This document shows positions 54,673 to 63,032 of a stretch of 64,000 nucleotides of DNA, one piece after another; position 1 is the stretch's first letter, and the number at the start of each line of letters is the position of its first letter. This DNA comes from Blastococcus sp. HT6-4 (lineage in GTDB: Bacteria > Actinomycetota > Actinomycetes > Mycobacteriales > Geodermatophilaceae), in assembly GCF_039679125.1 (NCBI RefSeq), contig NZ_CP155551.1, positions 2,728,001 to 2,792,000 on the forward strand, written 5' to 3'. Made by a program: the position numbers and the translations under genes. The notes under the pieces were generated by a model, which did not search any database, had not been told where the DNA came from, and worked only from the letters and a program-made list of their open reading frames with translations.

Positions 54673-55767
54673 TCAGCCACCCGGATCGCGCCGGGCGGCT
54701 GCGCCCTGGGCTCGCTCGACCAGCTGGCGGAGGTCGGCCGGGCCGAGGCAGGCGTCGAGCGCCTGCCGCAGCAGCCGGGCCAGCCCGTGGTGCGGGTCGT
54801 CGCCCAGCGCCCGGTCGAGGGCGACGTTGGCCATGGCGCCGTCCCCGCGCAGCCAGACGCTGACCGCCAACAGGGTGGCCGGCGCTGCACCGAGCGGGGA
54901 CGGTGCCCGCCGGGTGCACTCGCTCCACAGCTGCTCCGCCGCCGCGGCGTCGGCACCGAGGGCGAGCTGCAGGGCGCGGTCGCGCACCTGCGCGTCCCGC
55001 AGCCCCCACAGGAGCCGGGCGATCACGTCGTCGTCCGGCGGCCCGTCGGGGGCTCCTGGGCGGCAGCGGTCGACCGCGTGCCGGACCGCTGCCCACGACT
55101 CGTCGGCCAGCCCGGCCCGGCCGACCTCCCGGAGGCGCGCGGAGCAGTGCCCGGCGGCACGCAGGCAGCCGGCGAGCATGCCGCCCCGGTCCGGCGGCGC
55201 GGCGATGCGTGCGGCCAGCGCGGCCCGGTCGGGCGCGACCACCTGCCCGGTGGTGACGGCGGCCGCCGCCAGCTCGCTGACCCCCTCCGGCAGCGGGGTG
55301 CCCGCCGACGGCGCGCAGCACGGGTACGGGCAGTCGTAGGACCACCACCGGCCGCGGCGCACCAGCAGCACGTCGCGGACGCCGACGCCGGCGGCGTCCA
55401 GGGCGAGCAGCAGCTGGTGCGCCAGCCCGCGGTGCGGCAGGCCGGTGCCGCCGGGAGGCAGGCCGCCGGGCGCCGCGTCGAGGTCCGGGTCGTCCGGTGC
55501 CTCGGAGACCACGACGACGAGCGCGCCGGTGGGCCGGTCGCTGCACAGGCTGCGGGTCAGCCGGCGGGCCGCGACGGCGGCGTCGCCGGCCCGCGGGAGA
55601 TCGGCCCGCACGGTGAGGCCCACCCGCCCCCCGCTCCTGCCACCGAGGCCGATCAGCACGACCGACTCCCGCGGGTGGAACCCGAGCAGGTGCGGCAGGG
55701 CGGCCGCCACCTCACCGGGATCGGAGATCCGTACCTCGGGGCGGTCCTGCCCGGGAAGCGCGTCCAT
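54673..55767 (-). CDS. DUF4192 family protein
   Basis: 364-aa actinobacterial protein of unknown function. The N-terminus VRISDPGEVAAALPHLLGFHPRESVVLIGL is the DUF4192 hallmark, with GRWWSYDCPYPCCAPSAGTPL in the middle and a helical C-terminal half ending in LLAVSVWLRGDGAMANVALDRAL. It has no TM segments. The ATG is at 55767. It is convergent with the S9 peptidase (15 nt apart). Confidence 0.93.
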   Translation of the reverse strand: MDALPGQDRPEVRISDPGEVAAALPHLLGFHPRESVVLIGLGGRSGGRVGLTVRADLPRAGDAAVAARRLTRSLCSDRPTGALVVVVSEAPDDPDLDAAPGGLPPGGTGLPHRGLAHQLLLALDAAGVGVRDVLLVRRGRWWSYDCPYPCCAPSAGTPLPEGVSELAAAAVTTGQVVAPDRAALAARIAAPPDRGGMLAGCLRAAGHCSARLREVGRAGLADESWAAVRHAVDRCRPGAPDGPPDDDVIARLLWGLRDAQVRDRALQLALGADAAAAEQLWSECTRRAPSPLGAAPATLLAVSVWLRGDGAMANVALDRALGDDPHHGLARLLRQALDACLGPADLRQLVERAQGAAARRDPGG

Positions 55768-55860
55768 GCCCCGACCCTGACCGGCACCGGAGCCGGCGGC
55801 GGTCGTCCGGACGGATCTGTGGACACCGCCGGGGGTTGTGGACCGCCGTCGCCGGACGGC

Positions 55861-56625
55861 TCAGCCCAGTGCGTCGGCCTGCGCCTCGTAGGCCCGCGCC
55901 AGGAGATCGGCGAACGCCGCTGGATCCGTCACCGCAGCCGGGTCCCCGCCGGTGTCGATGTCGACCAGGAGCAGCAACCGGTCGCCGTCCTCGACCGCCC
56001 CGATGAGGGTCGGCAGGGAGACCTGCGAACCGTCGGGTGCGGACAGCGACGTGGTGTAGCGCAGCAGGGCCGCGCCGTCACCGAGGTCCTCGACCGGGAA
56101 GTTCTCGAAGGCGATCGCCGCCTGCCCGATCTCCGGGGAGGTGACCTGCGCCTCCGGGCAGCGCTCGACAGCGGTGGCCAGCGAGGCGACCGTGCCCTCC
56201 AGCGGGCCCCCGCGCAGCAGCATCTCCACCGTCGACGAGGTCCCCGTGGTCGCGGTCTGCGCGGCGACGTCCTTGAACTCGTCGACGTCGGGCTGCATGC
56301 CCGCGACCGTGGCCCGGCAGCTCTCCGGGCTGATCTGCAGCTCGTCCGCCTCCGCCGCGAGGCCTGCGCCCTGCTCCAGCTGCTCCGGCGACACCTCGAC
56401 GACCGTGGCCTCCGGCCCGAACGCCTCGGCCGGCAGCAGGCCGGCGGCCAGGTCGGGCTCCCCGCCCTCCGTCGTGGACGGCGCTGTCGACGACGCCGCC
56501 GTGGGGGTGGTGGGCGCGGCGGTCCCCCCGCCGGGCTCGTCGTCCCCTCCGCACCCGGTGAGCACCACCGTGGCGGTCAGCCCGGCGAGCAGCAGCCGGC
56601 CCGGGGCTCGCAGTTCGGCGGACAT
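55861..56625 (-). CDS. Lipoprotein of unknown function, 254 aa
   Basis: Type II signal peptide with lipobox LTGC (Cys25) after LLLAGLTATVVLT, then a Thr/Ser/Pro/Gly-rich linker and a globular domain (ISPESCRATVAGMQPDVDEF, PLEGTVASLATAVERCPE, FPVEDLGDGAALLRYTTSL). The fold resembles PknH-sensor-like or DUF5642-type mycobacterial lipoprotein domains, without a firm match. The ATG at 56625 is preceded by TACGTT 7 nt upstream, giving leaderless-type spacing. Confidence 0.8.
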   Translation of the reverse strand: MSAELRAPGRLLLAGLTATVVLTGCGGDDEPGGGTAAPTTPTAASSTAPSTTEGGEPDLAAGLLPAEAFGPEATVVEVSPEQLEQGAGLAAEADELQISPESCRATVAGMQPDVDEFKDVAAQTATTGTSSTVEMLLRGGPLEGTVASLATAVERCPEAQVTSPEIGQAAIAFENFPVEDLGDGAALLRYTTSLSAPDGSQVSLPTLIGAVEDGDRLLLLVDIDTGGDPAAVTDPAAFADLLARAYEAQADALG

Positions 56626-56632
56626 GACACCG

Positions 56633-56638
56633 AACGTA
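56633..56638 (-). promoter_or_regulatory. -10 element of the lipoprotein gene, leaderless geometry
   Basis: Minus strand TACGTT followed by 7 nt and the ATG at 56625. Confidence 0.45.
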
Positions 56639-56675
56639 GTCGCTCCCGGCCGGCCGGGGAGGTCTCCGGACCCCG

Positions 56676-56969
56676 TCAGACCCGGTACTGGATGGCGCTG
56701 CGCGCGGCGAGGATCGGCCGGACGTGCTCGGCGATGACGGCCAGGTGCACCGGGTCCTGCGCGTAGCGGTGGAACGCCTCGGCGTCCGGGAAGTCGGCGA
56801 TCAGCACCGTGTCGGCGGTGCCGTCGACCAGCCCGGCGTCGTCGGCGACGACGAGCGAGGTCATGCCACCGACCTCCGTGCGCAGGTTGCGCAGCGCCGC
56901 CACGGTGGCCGCCCGGCGGTCGGTGTCGGCATCGGGGGACCAGCTGAACACGACGACGTGGCGGATCAT
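56676..56969 (-). CDS. Dabb family protein (stress-responsive alpha/beta barrel)
   Basis: 97-aa ferredoxin-fold dimer-type protein. MIRHVVVFSW at the start, VVADDAGLVDGTADTVLIADFPDAEAFHRYAQDP and the end VHLAVIAEHVRPIL are typical Dabb features. The catalytic role, if any, is unknown. It is divergent from the GT4 gene. Confidence 0.9.
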   Translation of the reverse strand: MIRHVVVFSWSPDADTDRRAATVAALRNLRTEVGGMTSLVVADDAGLVDGTADTVLIADFPDAEAFHRYAQDPVHLAVIAEHVRPILAARSAIQYRV

Positions 56970-57040
56970 CCCAGCAACTGTGCCACCCCCGTAGGGATCG
57001 CACCTCCCGGCTGGGCGCACGGCCGCCGCACCCGGCTGGC

Positions 57041-57046
57041 TAGAGT
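57041..57046 (+). promoter_or_regulatory. -10 element of the glycosyltransferase operon, leaderless geometry
   Basis: TAGAGT, 7 nt before the ATG at 57054; the first gene of the operon has no ribosome-binding site. Confidence 0.5.
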
Positions 57047-57053
57047 CCGGCTC

Positions 57054-58325
57054 ATGGGACGGTCGTTGCGCATCGCACTGCTGTCCTACCGGAGCAAGCC
57101 GCACGGCGGCGGGCAGGGCGTCTACGTGCGGGCCCTCTCCCGGGAGCTGGCGGAGCTCGGCCACCGGGTCGAGGTGCTCAGCGGGCAGCCCTACCCCGAG
57201 CTCGACGACGGCGTGCCGCTCACCCGGGTGCCGAGCCTGGACCTCTACCGGGAGCCCGACCCGTTCCGCACCCCGTGGCCCTCGGAGTTCCGCGACTGGG
57301 TGGACGTCGCCGAGTGGGCGACGATGTGCACCGCCGGGTTCCCCGAACCGCTCACCTTCACCCTGCGGGCGGCCCGCCACCTGCTGCCCCGCCGCGGCGA
57401 GTTCGACATCGTTCACGACAACCAGTCGCTCGGCTACGGCCTGCTGCGGCTGGTACGTGCCGGGATGCCCACGGTGGCCACCGTCCACCACCCGATCGCC
57501 ATCGACCGGGAGCTGGAGCTCGCCGCGGCACCGACCCTGCGGCGGAGGCTCACGCTGCGCCGCTGGTACGCGTTCACCGCGATGCAGGCCCGGGTGGTGC
57601 AGCGGCTGGATGCGGTGACCACGGTCTCGGAGAACTCCCGGCGCGACATCGCCCAGCACATGGGGCTCGCGCCGGAACGGATGGCGGTCATCCCCGTGGG
57701 CATCGACCCCGGCCGGTTCACCCCGCCCCCGGCCGGGCGCCCCCGGGACACCGACTCGATCCTGGCCATCACCAGCGCCGACGTGCCGCTGAAGGGCCTG
57801 GTCCACCTGCTGGAGGCGGTCGCCAAGCTGCGGACCGAGCGACCCGTGCGGCTCACCGTCGTCGGCACCGCCCGGCCCGGCGGGCCGGCGCAGGCGGCGC
57901 TGGACCGGCTGGCCCTGCGCGACGCCGTCCGTTTCACCGGGCCCATCCCCGAGGACGAGCTCGTCCGGCTGTTCCAGGAGGCCGCCGTGGTGGCGATCCC
58001 CTCGCTGTACGAGGGGTTCTCGCTGCCCGCGATCGAGGCGATGGCGTGCGGCACCCCGCTGGTGACCACCGACGCCGGCGCGCTGCCGGAGGTCGTGGGC
58101 ACCAAGGCCGGGCTGCGGGTCAGGGCGGGGGACGTCGGCGAGCTGACCGCGGCGCTCGCGCTGGTCCTGGACTCGCCGTCCCTGGCCGAGCAGCTCGGCC
58201 GGGCCGGCCGGCGGCGGGTCCTCGACACCTACACCTGGCGGGCCACGGCCGAGCGGACGGCCGACTGGTACGCCGAGACGCTCGACCGCAGGGCCGCCGA
58301 CCGCAAGGGGGACGAGCAGTGCTGA
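57054..58325 (+). CDS. Glycosyltransferase family 4
   Basis: 423-aa retaining GT-B glycosyltransferase. The N-terminal domain has IALLSYRSKPHGGGQGVYVRALSRELAELGH; the C-terminal nucleotide-sugar domain has ADVPLKGLVHLLEAV and the EX7E-type region PSLYEGFSLPAIEAMACGTPLV. It is the first gene of a rightward five-gene operon. The next gene starts 7 nt inside its 3' end. Donor and acceptor are unknown. Confidence 0.92.
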   Translation: MGRSLRIALLSYRSKPHGGGQGVYVRALSRELAELGHRVEVLSGQPYPELDDGVPLTRVPSLDLYREPDPFRTPWPSEFRDWVDVAEWATMCTAGFPEPLTFTLRAARHLLPRRGEFDIVHDNQSLGYGLLRLVRAGMPTVATVHHPIAIDRELELAAAPTLRRRLTLRRWYAFTAMQARVVQRLDAVTTVSENSRRDIAQHMGLAPERMAVIPVGIDPGRFTPPPAGRPRDTDSILAITSADVPLKGLVHLLEAVAKLRTERPVRLTVVGTARPGGPAQAALDRLALRDAVRFTGPIPEDELVRLFQEAAVVAIPSLYEGFSLPAIEAMACGTPLVTTDAGALPEVVGTKAGLRVRAGDVGELTAALALVLDSPSLAEQLGRAGRRRVLDTYTWRATAERTADWYAETLDRRAADRKGDEQC

Positions 58326-59113
58326 CCGTCGACTACGACCGCCTCGACCTGCGGCCGGGGATGACCGTCCTCGACCTGGGCTGCGGCGAGGGGCGGCACG
58401 CCTTCGAGGCCTACCGCCGCGGCGCCCACGTCGTCGCCGTCGACTGGGGTCAGGCGGAGGTCGAGACGACGAAGCGCTGGCTCGGCGCGATCGCCGAGGC
58501 CGGGGAGGCCGGGCGGGCGGGCGATGGCACAGCAGCCCGCTACGAGGTGGTGCGCGGGGACCTGCTGCACCTGCCCTTCCCGGACGCCAGCGTCGACCGG
58601 GTCATGGCCTCCGAGGTGCTCGAGCACATCCCGGACGACGCCACCGCGCTGGCCGAGATCTTCCGGGTGCTGAAGCCCGGCGGCCGGGTGGCCGTGACCG
58701 TTCCCCGCTTCGGCCCGGAGCGGGTGTGCTGGGCGCTGTCGGACGAGTACCACGCCAACGAGGGGGGGCACATCCGCATCTACCGGCGCGACGTGCTGCG
58801 CGCCCGGCTGGCCGCCGCCGGGCTGGTGCCCGGCGACAGCCACCACGCGCACGCCCTGCACGCGCCCTACTGGTGGCTCAAGTGCGCCGTCGGCGTGGAG
58901 AAGGACTCCCCGCTCGTCCGCGCCTACCACCGCCTGCTGGTCTGGGACCTCACCACCCGCCCCTGGCTGACCCGCGCAGCCGAACGGGTGCTCGACCCGC
59001 TGATCGGCAAGAGCTTCGTCGTGTACGCCGACCGGCCGGCGGCCCCCGACGTCCCGCGGCCGGCGGTCGTCGGCGCCGCCGAGGTGCGGGAGCGGTCCGC
59101 TGCGGCGCGCTGA
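58319..59113 (+). CDS. Class I SAM-dependent methyltransferase
   Basis: 264-aa methyltransferase (UbiE/type-11 fold). Motif I is TVLDLGCGEGRHAFEAYRRG, then VAVDWGQAE, GDLLHLPFPDASVD and VLEHIPDDATALAEIFRVLKPGG. The C-terminal extension (HAPYWWLKCAVGVEKDSPLV) is unusual for small-molecule methyltransferases and suggests a lipid-like or membrane acceptor, by inference. The GTG at 58319 overlaps the GT4 stop and has AAGGGGGA upstream. Confidence 0.9.
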   Translation: MLTVDYDRLDLRPGMTVLDLGCGEGRHAFEAYRRGAHVVAVDWGQAEVETTKRWLGAIAEAGEAGRAGDGTAARYEVVRGDLLHLPFPDASVDRVMASEVLEHIPDDATALAEIFRVLKPGGRVAVTVPRFGPERVCWALSDEYHANEGGHIRIYRRDVLRARLAAAGLVPGDSHHAHALHAPYWWLKCAVGVEKDSPLVRAYHRLLVWDLTTRPWLTRAAERVLDPLIGKSFVVYADRPAAPDVPRPAVVGAAEVRERSAAAR

Positions 59114-59144
59114 CCGGGGCGCCGGGCTGCCGGAGCTCCCGGGG

Positions 59145-60209
59145 GTGCTCACCGCCGACCAGGTGCGCCGGACGGTGTCCTGGATCGCCGGCGAGCAGCA
59201 GGGCGACGGCGCGCTGCCGTGGTTCCGCGCCGGTCAGCTCGACCCCTGGGACTCCGTCGAGGCGGCCATGGCGCTGGACGTCGGTGGCGAGCACGCCGGT
59301 GCCGTGGCGGCCTACCGCTGGCTGGCCGCCCGGCAGCGCGCCGACGGCAGCTGGGCGGCCGAGTACCGGGCCGGCGCGGAGTCCGCGCCCGCCGCGGAGA
59401 GCAATCACGCCGGCTACCTCGCCGTCGGCGCCTGGCACTCCTGGCTGACCGCTGCCGACGAGGAACTGGTGACCGAGCTGTGGCCGGTCGTGCGCGCCGG
59501 CCTCGACCTGGTCACCCGCATGCAGCTGCCCGGCGGCGCGATCAGCTGGGCCCTGCGCCCCGACGGCACCCCGGACGACCTCGCGCTGCTCACCGGCAAC
59601 GCGAGCCTGTTCCAGGCCCTGCGCTGCGGGCTCGCGCTCGCCGACCTGGTCGGCGAGGCGCAGCCGGACTGGGAGCTGGCCGTCGCCGATCTCGGCGTGG
59701 CGCTGCGCGGGCGCCCGGAGGCCTTCGCCGACCGGTCCCGCTACTCGATGGACTGGTACTACCCCGTGCTGGGCGGCGCGGTCACCGGGGCCCAGGCGGA
59801 CGAGCGGCTGGCCGGCGACTGGGACCGTTTCGTCGTCGCCGGGCTCGGCATCCGCTGCGTCGCCGACCGGCCCTGGGTGACCGGCGCGGAGACCTGCGAG
59901 CTGGCGCTGGCCCTGGTCGCGGCCGGCCGGCCCGACGCCGCCCTGGAACAGGTCGCGGCGATGCAGCACCTGCGCGACGACGACGGCGCGTACTGGACCG
60001 GCTTCGTCTACCCCGACGACGCGCGATGGCCGGTGGAGCGGACCACCTGGACGGCGGCCGCGGTGGTGCTCGCGGCGGACGCGCTGTCCGGGGCCTCCCC
60101 GGCCTCGGGGCTGTTCGCCGATCCGGGCGCGCTGCCGGCCGCCGGCATGACCGATGCCACCGAACGCGCCGATTGGCTGCCGGGGCGCGCGGGCACGGTG
60201 TTCCCGTGA
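59145..60209 (+). CDS. Prenyltransferase / squalene-cyclase-like alpha-toroid protein
   Basis: 354-aa all-helical protein with the QxxDGSW-like repeats of the terpene-cyclase/prenyltransferase beta toroid (EQQGDGALPWF, QRADGSWAAEY, LRDDDGAYWTGF). The catalytic DxDD of squalene-hopene cyclases is not visible, and the chain is only about half their length, so it may bind or modify a prenyl chain rather than cyclise. Aromatic-rich stretches (YSMDWYYPVLGG) could line a cavity. The GTG at 59145; the downstream gene overlaps by 4 nt. Confidence 0.82.
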   Translation: MLTADQVRRTVSWIAGEQQGDGALPWFRAGQLDPWDSVEAAMALDVGGEHAGAVAAYRWLAARQRADGSWAAEYRAGAESAPAAESNHAGYLAVGAWHSWLTAADEELVTELWPVVRAGLDLVTRMQLPGGAISWALRPDGTPDDLALLTGNASLFQALRCGLALADLVGEAQPDWELAVADLGVALRGRPEAFADRSRYSMDWYYPVLGGAVTGAQADERLAGDWDRFVVAGLGIRCVADRPWVTGAETCELALALVAAGRPDAALEQVAAMQHLRDDDGAYWTGFVYPDDARWPVERTTWTAAAVVLAADALSGASPASGLFADPGALPAAGMTDATERADWLPGRAGTVFP

Positions 60210-61084
60210 CCGCCCTGCCCGCAGACCGCCCGCGCCCGCCGGCGGCCGACGTCACCGTCGTCGTCGCCAGCCGCAACCGCCGGGACGACCTGCTGGCCTC
60301 GCTCCCCCGGCACGAGGCCCCGGTCGTCCTGGTCGACAACGCCTCCACCGACGACACGCTCGCCGCGGTCGGGGAGGCCCACCCCGAGGTCACCCTCCTC
60401 CCGCTGGAGCGCAACGAGGGCGCGCACGGACGCACGCTGGGCGCCGCCCGGGCGCGCACGCCGTTCCTCGCCTTCGCCGACGACGACTCGTGGTGGGCCC
60501 CCGGGGACCTCGCCCGCGCGGTCGCGATCCTGCGGGCACATCCGCGCCTGGCGCTGGTCAACGCGCGGATCCTGGTCGGCCCGGAGCAGCGCCTGGACCC
60601 GGTCTGCGCCGAGATGGCCGCCAGCCCGCTGGGCACCGCGCCCGACCTGCCCGGCCCCTCCCTGCTCGGCTTCGTCGCCTGCGCCGCGATCGTGCGCACC
60701 GAGGCGTTCGAGGCGGTCGGCGGGTTCGACCCGGTGGTGCGGTTCCCCGGGGAGGAGGAGCGGCTGGCGCTCGACCTGGCCGCCGCAGGCTGGGGGCTGG
60801 CCTACGTCGACGAGGTGACCGTGCACCACCACCCCTCCCCCCGCCGGGAGGCGCCGGACCGCCGGCAGGCCGGTCTCTGGCGCAGCCGCCTGCTCACCGC
60901 GCTGATGCGGCTGCCCGCCGGTTCCGTCGCCGGCGTGGTCGCCGGCGCGGTGCGCACCGGCCGCCCCGGTGTCGAGGGGCTGGTGCGGGCGCTGCCGGAC
61001 GTGCCCGCCGCGCTCCGCAGGCGCCGGCCGGTGCCCGCGGACGTGCTGGCCCAGCTGCGCGTGCTCGCCGGGGAGCAGGCGTGA
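60206..61084 (+). CDS. Glycosyltransferase family 2
   Basis: 292-aa GT-A glycosyltransferase. The N-terminal DVTVVVASRNRRDDLLASL and VLVDNASTDDTLAAV, the metal-binding FADDDSWWAPGDL and GGFDPVVRFPGEEERLALDLAAAGW are typical. A C-terminal helical region (RLPAGSVAGVVAGAVRTGRPG) follows. The GTG at 60206 overlaps the previous stop (GTGA). It is a paralog of the next gene. Confidence 0.92.
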   Translation: MTALPADRPRPPAADVTVVVASRNRRDDLLASLPRHEAPVVLVDNASTDDTLAAVGEAHPEVTLLPLERNEGAHGRTLGAARARTPFLAFADDDSWWAPGDLARAVAILRAHPRLALVNARILVGPEQRLDPVCAEMAASPLGTAPDLPGPSLLGFVACAAIVRTEAFEAVGGFDPVVRFPGEEERLALDLAAAGWGLAYVDEVTVHHHPSPRREAPDRRQAGLWRSRLLTALMRLPAGSVAGVVAGAVRTGRPGVEGLVRALPDVPAALRRRRPVPADVLAQLRVLAGEQA

Positions 61085-62019
61085 CCGCGGCCGAGCCCGG
61101 CACCCGGGCGGCCACCGACGCCCGGCGCGACCCGCGCGTCGCCGTCGTCGTCATCACGCACCAGCGCCGCGACGAGCTGCTCGTCGCCCTCGAGCGCCTG
61201 ATCGCCCTGCCGGAGCAGCCGCACGTCGTGGTCGTGGACAACGGGTCGACCGACGGCACGGCCGAGGCCGTCCGCACCCGGTTCCCGCAGGTGGAGCTGA
61301 TCGCCAGCCCGGAGAACCTGGGCGCGGTGGGCCGCAACCTCGGGGTGGCGCGGCTGGACACCCCGTACGTCGCCTTCTGCGACGACGACACGTGGTGGGA
61401 GCCCGGCGCGCTGCGCACCGCGGCCGACACCCTCGACGCGCATCCGCGGCTCGCGGTGGTCACCGCCCGGATCCTGGTGGAGCCGGGGAGCACCGAGGAC
61501 CCGATCGTCGCCGAGCTGCGCGACTCCCCCGTCCGCGGCGCCGAGTGGCTGCCCGGGCCGGCGCTCGGCTCGTTCCTCGCAGGCGCGTCGGTGCTGCGCC
61601 GGGAGGCGTTCGACGAGGTCGGCGGCTTCTCCGAGCGGCTGTGGCTCGGCGGCGAGGAGGAGCTGATGGCCGGTGACCTGGCCGCCCGCGGCTGGGAGCT
61701 GTGCTACCTGCCCGCGCTCACCGTCCACCACCAGGCCAGCACCGCGCGCGATCCGCACAAGCGCCGGGCCGACGGCATCCGGAACACGCTCTGGACGACG
61801 TGGCTGCGGCGGCCGATCCGCCCGGCGCTGCGGCGCACCGTGCACCTGCTCCGCACGGTCCCGCGGGACCGGGTGACCGCCCGCGGCCTGGTGCAGGCGG
61901 TGCGCGGGCTGCCGTGGGTGCTCCGCGAGCGGCGGGTGCTGCCCCCGCACGCGGAGGCGCGGTTCGCCGCGCTCGAGGCCGCCCAGCGGACGTCGGCCGC
62001 CCGCAAGTACGTCAGCTGA
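61081..62019 (+). CDS. Glycosyltransferase family 2
   Basis: 312-aa GT2 paralog of the preceding gene with the same landmarks: VAVVVITHQRRDELLVAL, VVVDNGSTDGTAEAV, FCDDDTWWEPGAL (DDD metal motif) and GGFSERLWLGGEEELMAGDLAARGWEL. It overlaps by GTGA with the previous gene. It is the last gene of the five-gene operon and is convergent with the TPM gene (25 nt). Confidence 0.92.
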   Translation: MTAAEPGTRAATDARRDPRVAVVVITHQRRDELLVALERLIALPEQPHVVVVDNGSTDGTAEAVRTRFPQVELIASPENLGAVGRNLGVARLDTPYVAFCDDDTWWEPGALRTAADTLDAHPRLAVVTARILVEPGSTEDPIVAELRDSPVRGAEWLPGPALGSFLAGASVLRREAFDEVGGFSERLWLGGEEELMAGDLAARGWELCYLPALTVHHQASTARDPHKRRADGIRNTLWTTWLRRPIRPALRRTVHLLRTVPRDRVTARGLVQAVRGLPWVLRERRVLPPHAEARFAALEAAQRTSAARKYVS

Positions 62020-62044
62020 TCGCCGGGCCGGAGCGGAGTCCGCG

Positions 62045-62695
62045 TCAGCGGCGGGACTCGACCGACGATCGCCTGGTCTCGGGCCTCCTCCGGTCCGGCA
62101 TCTGATTCCGCGAGAGGAGATGGGCCCCGAGGAGGACGACCGCCGCCGCGCCCACGACGACGACCACGGTCGTCATCGACCACCCTTGGGTGTCGACGCT
62201 GTCGTCCACCAACTCGGCGCTCCGCTCCTCCACGAGGAACGGCTCGTCCCGCAGCGCCTCCCCGAGTGCCACCAACGCCTCGGTCCAGTTGCTCTCCACG
62301 ACCTCCGGTTCCACCCGGGCGGTCACGACGTCGTCGACATCGGCCACCGGCAGCGCGGCGGAGGGATCCACCCACCACTCGTACTCGGCGTCGTCCACGC
62401 CGACGGCGAACAGCATGTCCTCGGTGCCGAGTCCGGTGAGTTCCGCGGTCTCCTGGACCCAGTCGTCGCCGGCGTTGCCCTCGAAGTCGGGGACGAGGAC
62501 GACGTACAGCTCCGGACCTCCCGCGTCGAGCAGCTCGGCCAGCGACTGCTCCACCTGCGCCTCCTCGTCCCCGTCCAGGACACCCGCCACGTCGCTGAGC
62601 TGGTCGCTCAGCTCCAGGGGCGGCTCCGCCGAGGCCGGTCCCGCGCCGAGCAGGAGCCCGAGGGCAGTGACCAGGACGACGATGAAGCGGTACAC
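62045..62695 (-). CDS. TPM domain protein (YgcG-like), secreted and C-terminally anchored
   Basis: 216-aa envelope protein. A Sec signal peptide (VTALGLLLGAGPASA) leads into a TPM phosphatase-like domain (LELSDQLSDVAGVLDGDEEAQVE, GPELYVVLVPDF, TAELTGLGTEDMLFAVGVDDAEYEWWVD), then one TM helix (MTTVVVVVGAAAVVLLGAHLL) and a basic tail. The acidic metal-binding loops fit the family; the role is unknown. The GTG at 62695 has CGGAGG 6 nt upstream. Confidence 0.9.
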   Translation of the reverse strand: MYRFIVVLVTALGLLLGAGPASAEPPLELSDQLSDVAGVLDGDEEAQVEQSLAELLDAGGPELYVVLVPDFEGNAGDDWVQETAELTGLGTEDMLFAVGVDDAEYEWWVDPSAALPVADVDDVVTARVEPEVVESNWTEALVALGEALRDEPFLVEERSAELVDDSVDTQGWSMTTVVVVVGAAAVVLLGAHLLSRNQMPDRRRPETRRSSVESRR

Positions 62696-63032
62696 AGCAG
62701 CCTCCGGTGGCGGCTCGGCGCGGTCCCGACTCGCGACCGCACTCTAGGCCTGACCATCAGAGGGACGACCGGCCCGCGGCACGCCACCCTCGCCCGCCCC
62801 GCACGCCGACGCCGGTGACCACCGGCCGGCGCACTCGGCACGTCCGCGTGCTGGGCCCCGGCGACGGGGAGTAGCCGACGCGCCGTCCTGCGGACGACCC
62901 GGTGCCATTCCACCATGCGCTCCGCTATCCGAGCGTAATGGCACCGTCGCGGAGTGGTTGAACAAAGTCGCGCGCCCCCGACGCGGACTGCTGCGTGCAC
63001 ATATGTGCACGCTCGTCGCGCACACGGCGAAT
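62696..63032. other. Intergenic region with a perfect palindrome
   Basis: About 337 nt between two leftward genes. It holds the TPM promoter and the 16-bp palindrome at 62995-63010. No gene is supported. Confidence 0.45.
62995..63010. promoter_or_regulatory. Perfect 16-bp palindrome GTGCACATATGTGCAC
   Basis: A candidate operator or factor-binding site. A near copy, GTGCACCATGTGCAC, lies at 63119-63133 inside the degraded phosphopantetheinyl transferase gene. The AT-containing centre is unusual in this GC-rich region. Confidence 0.4.
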
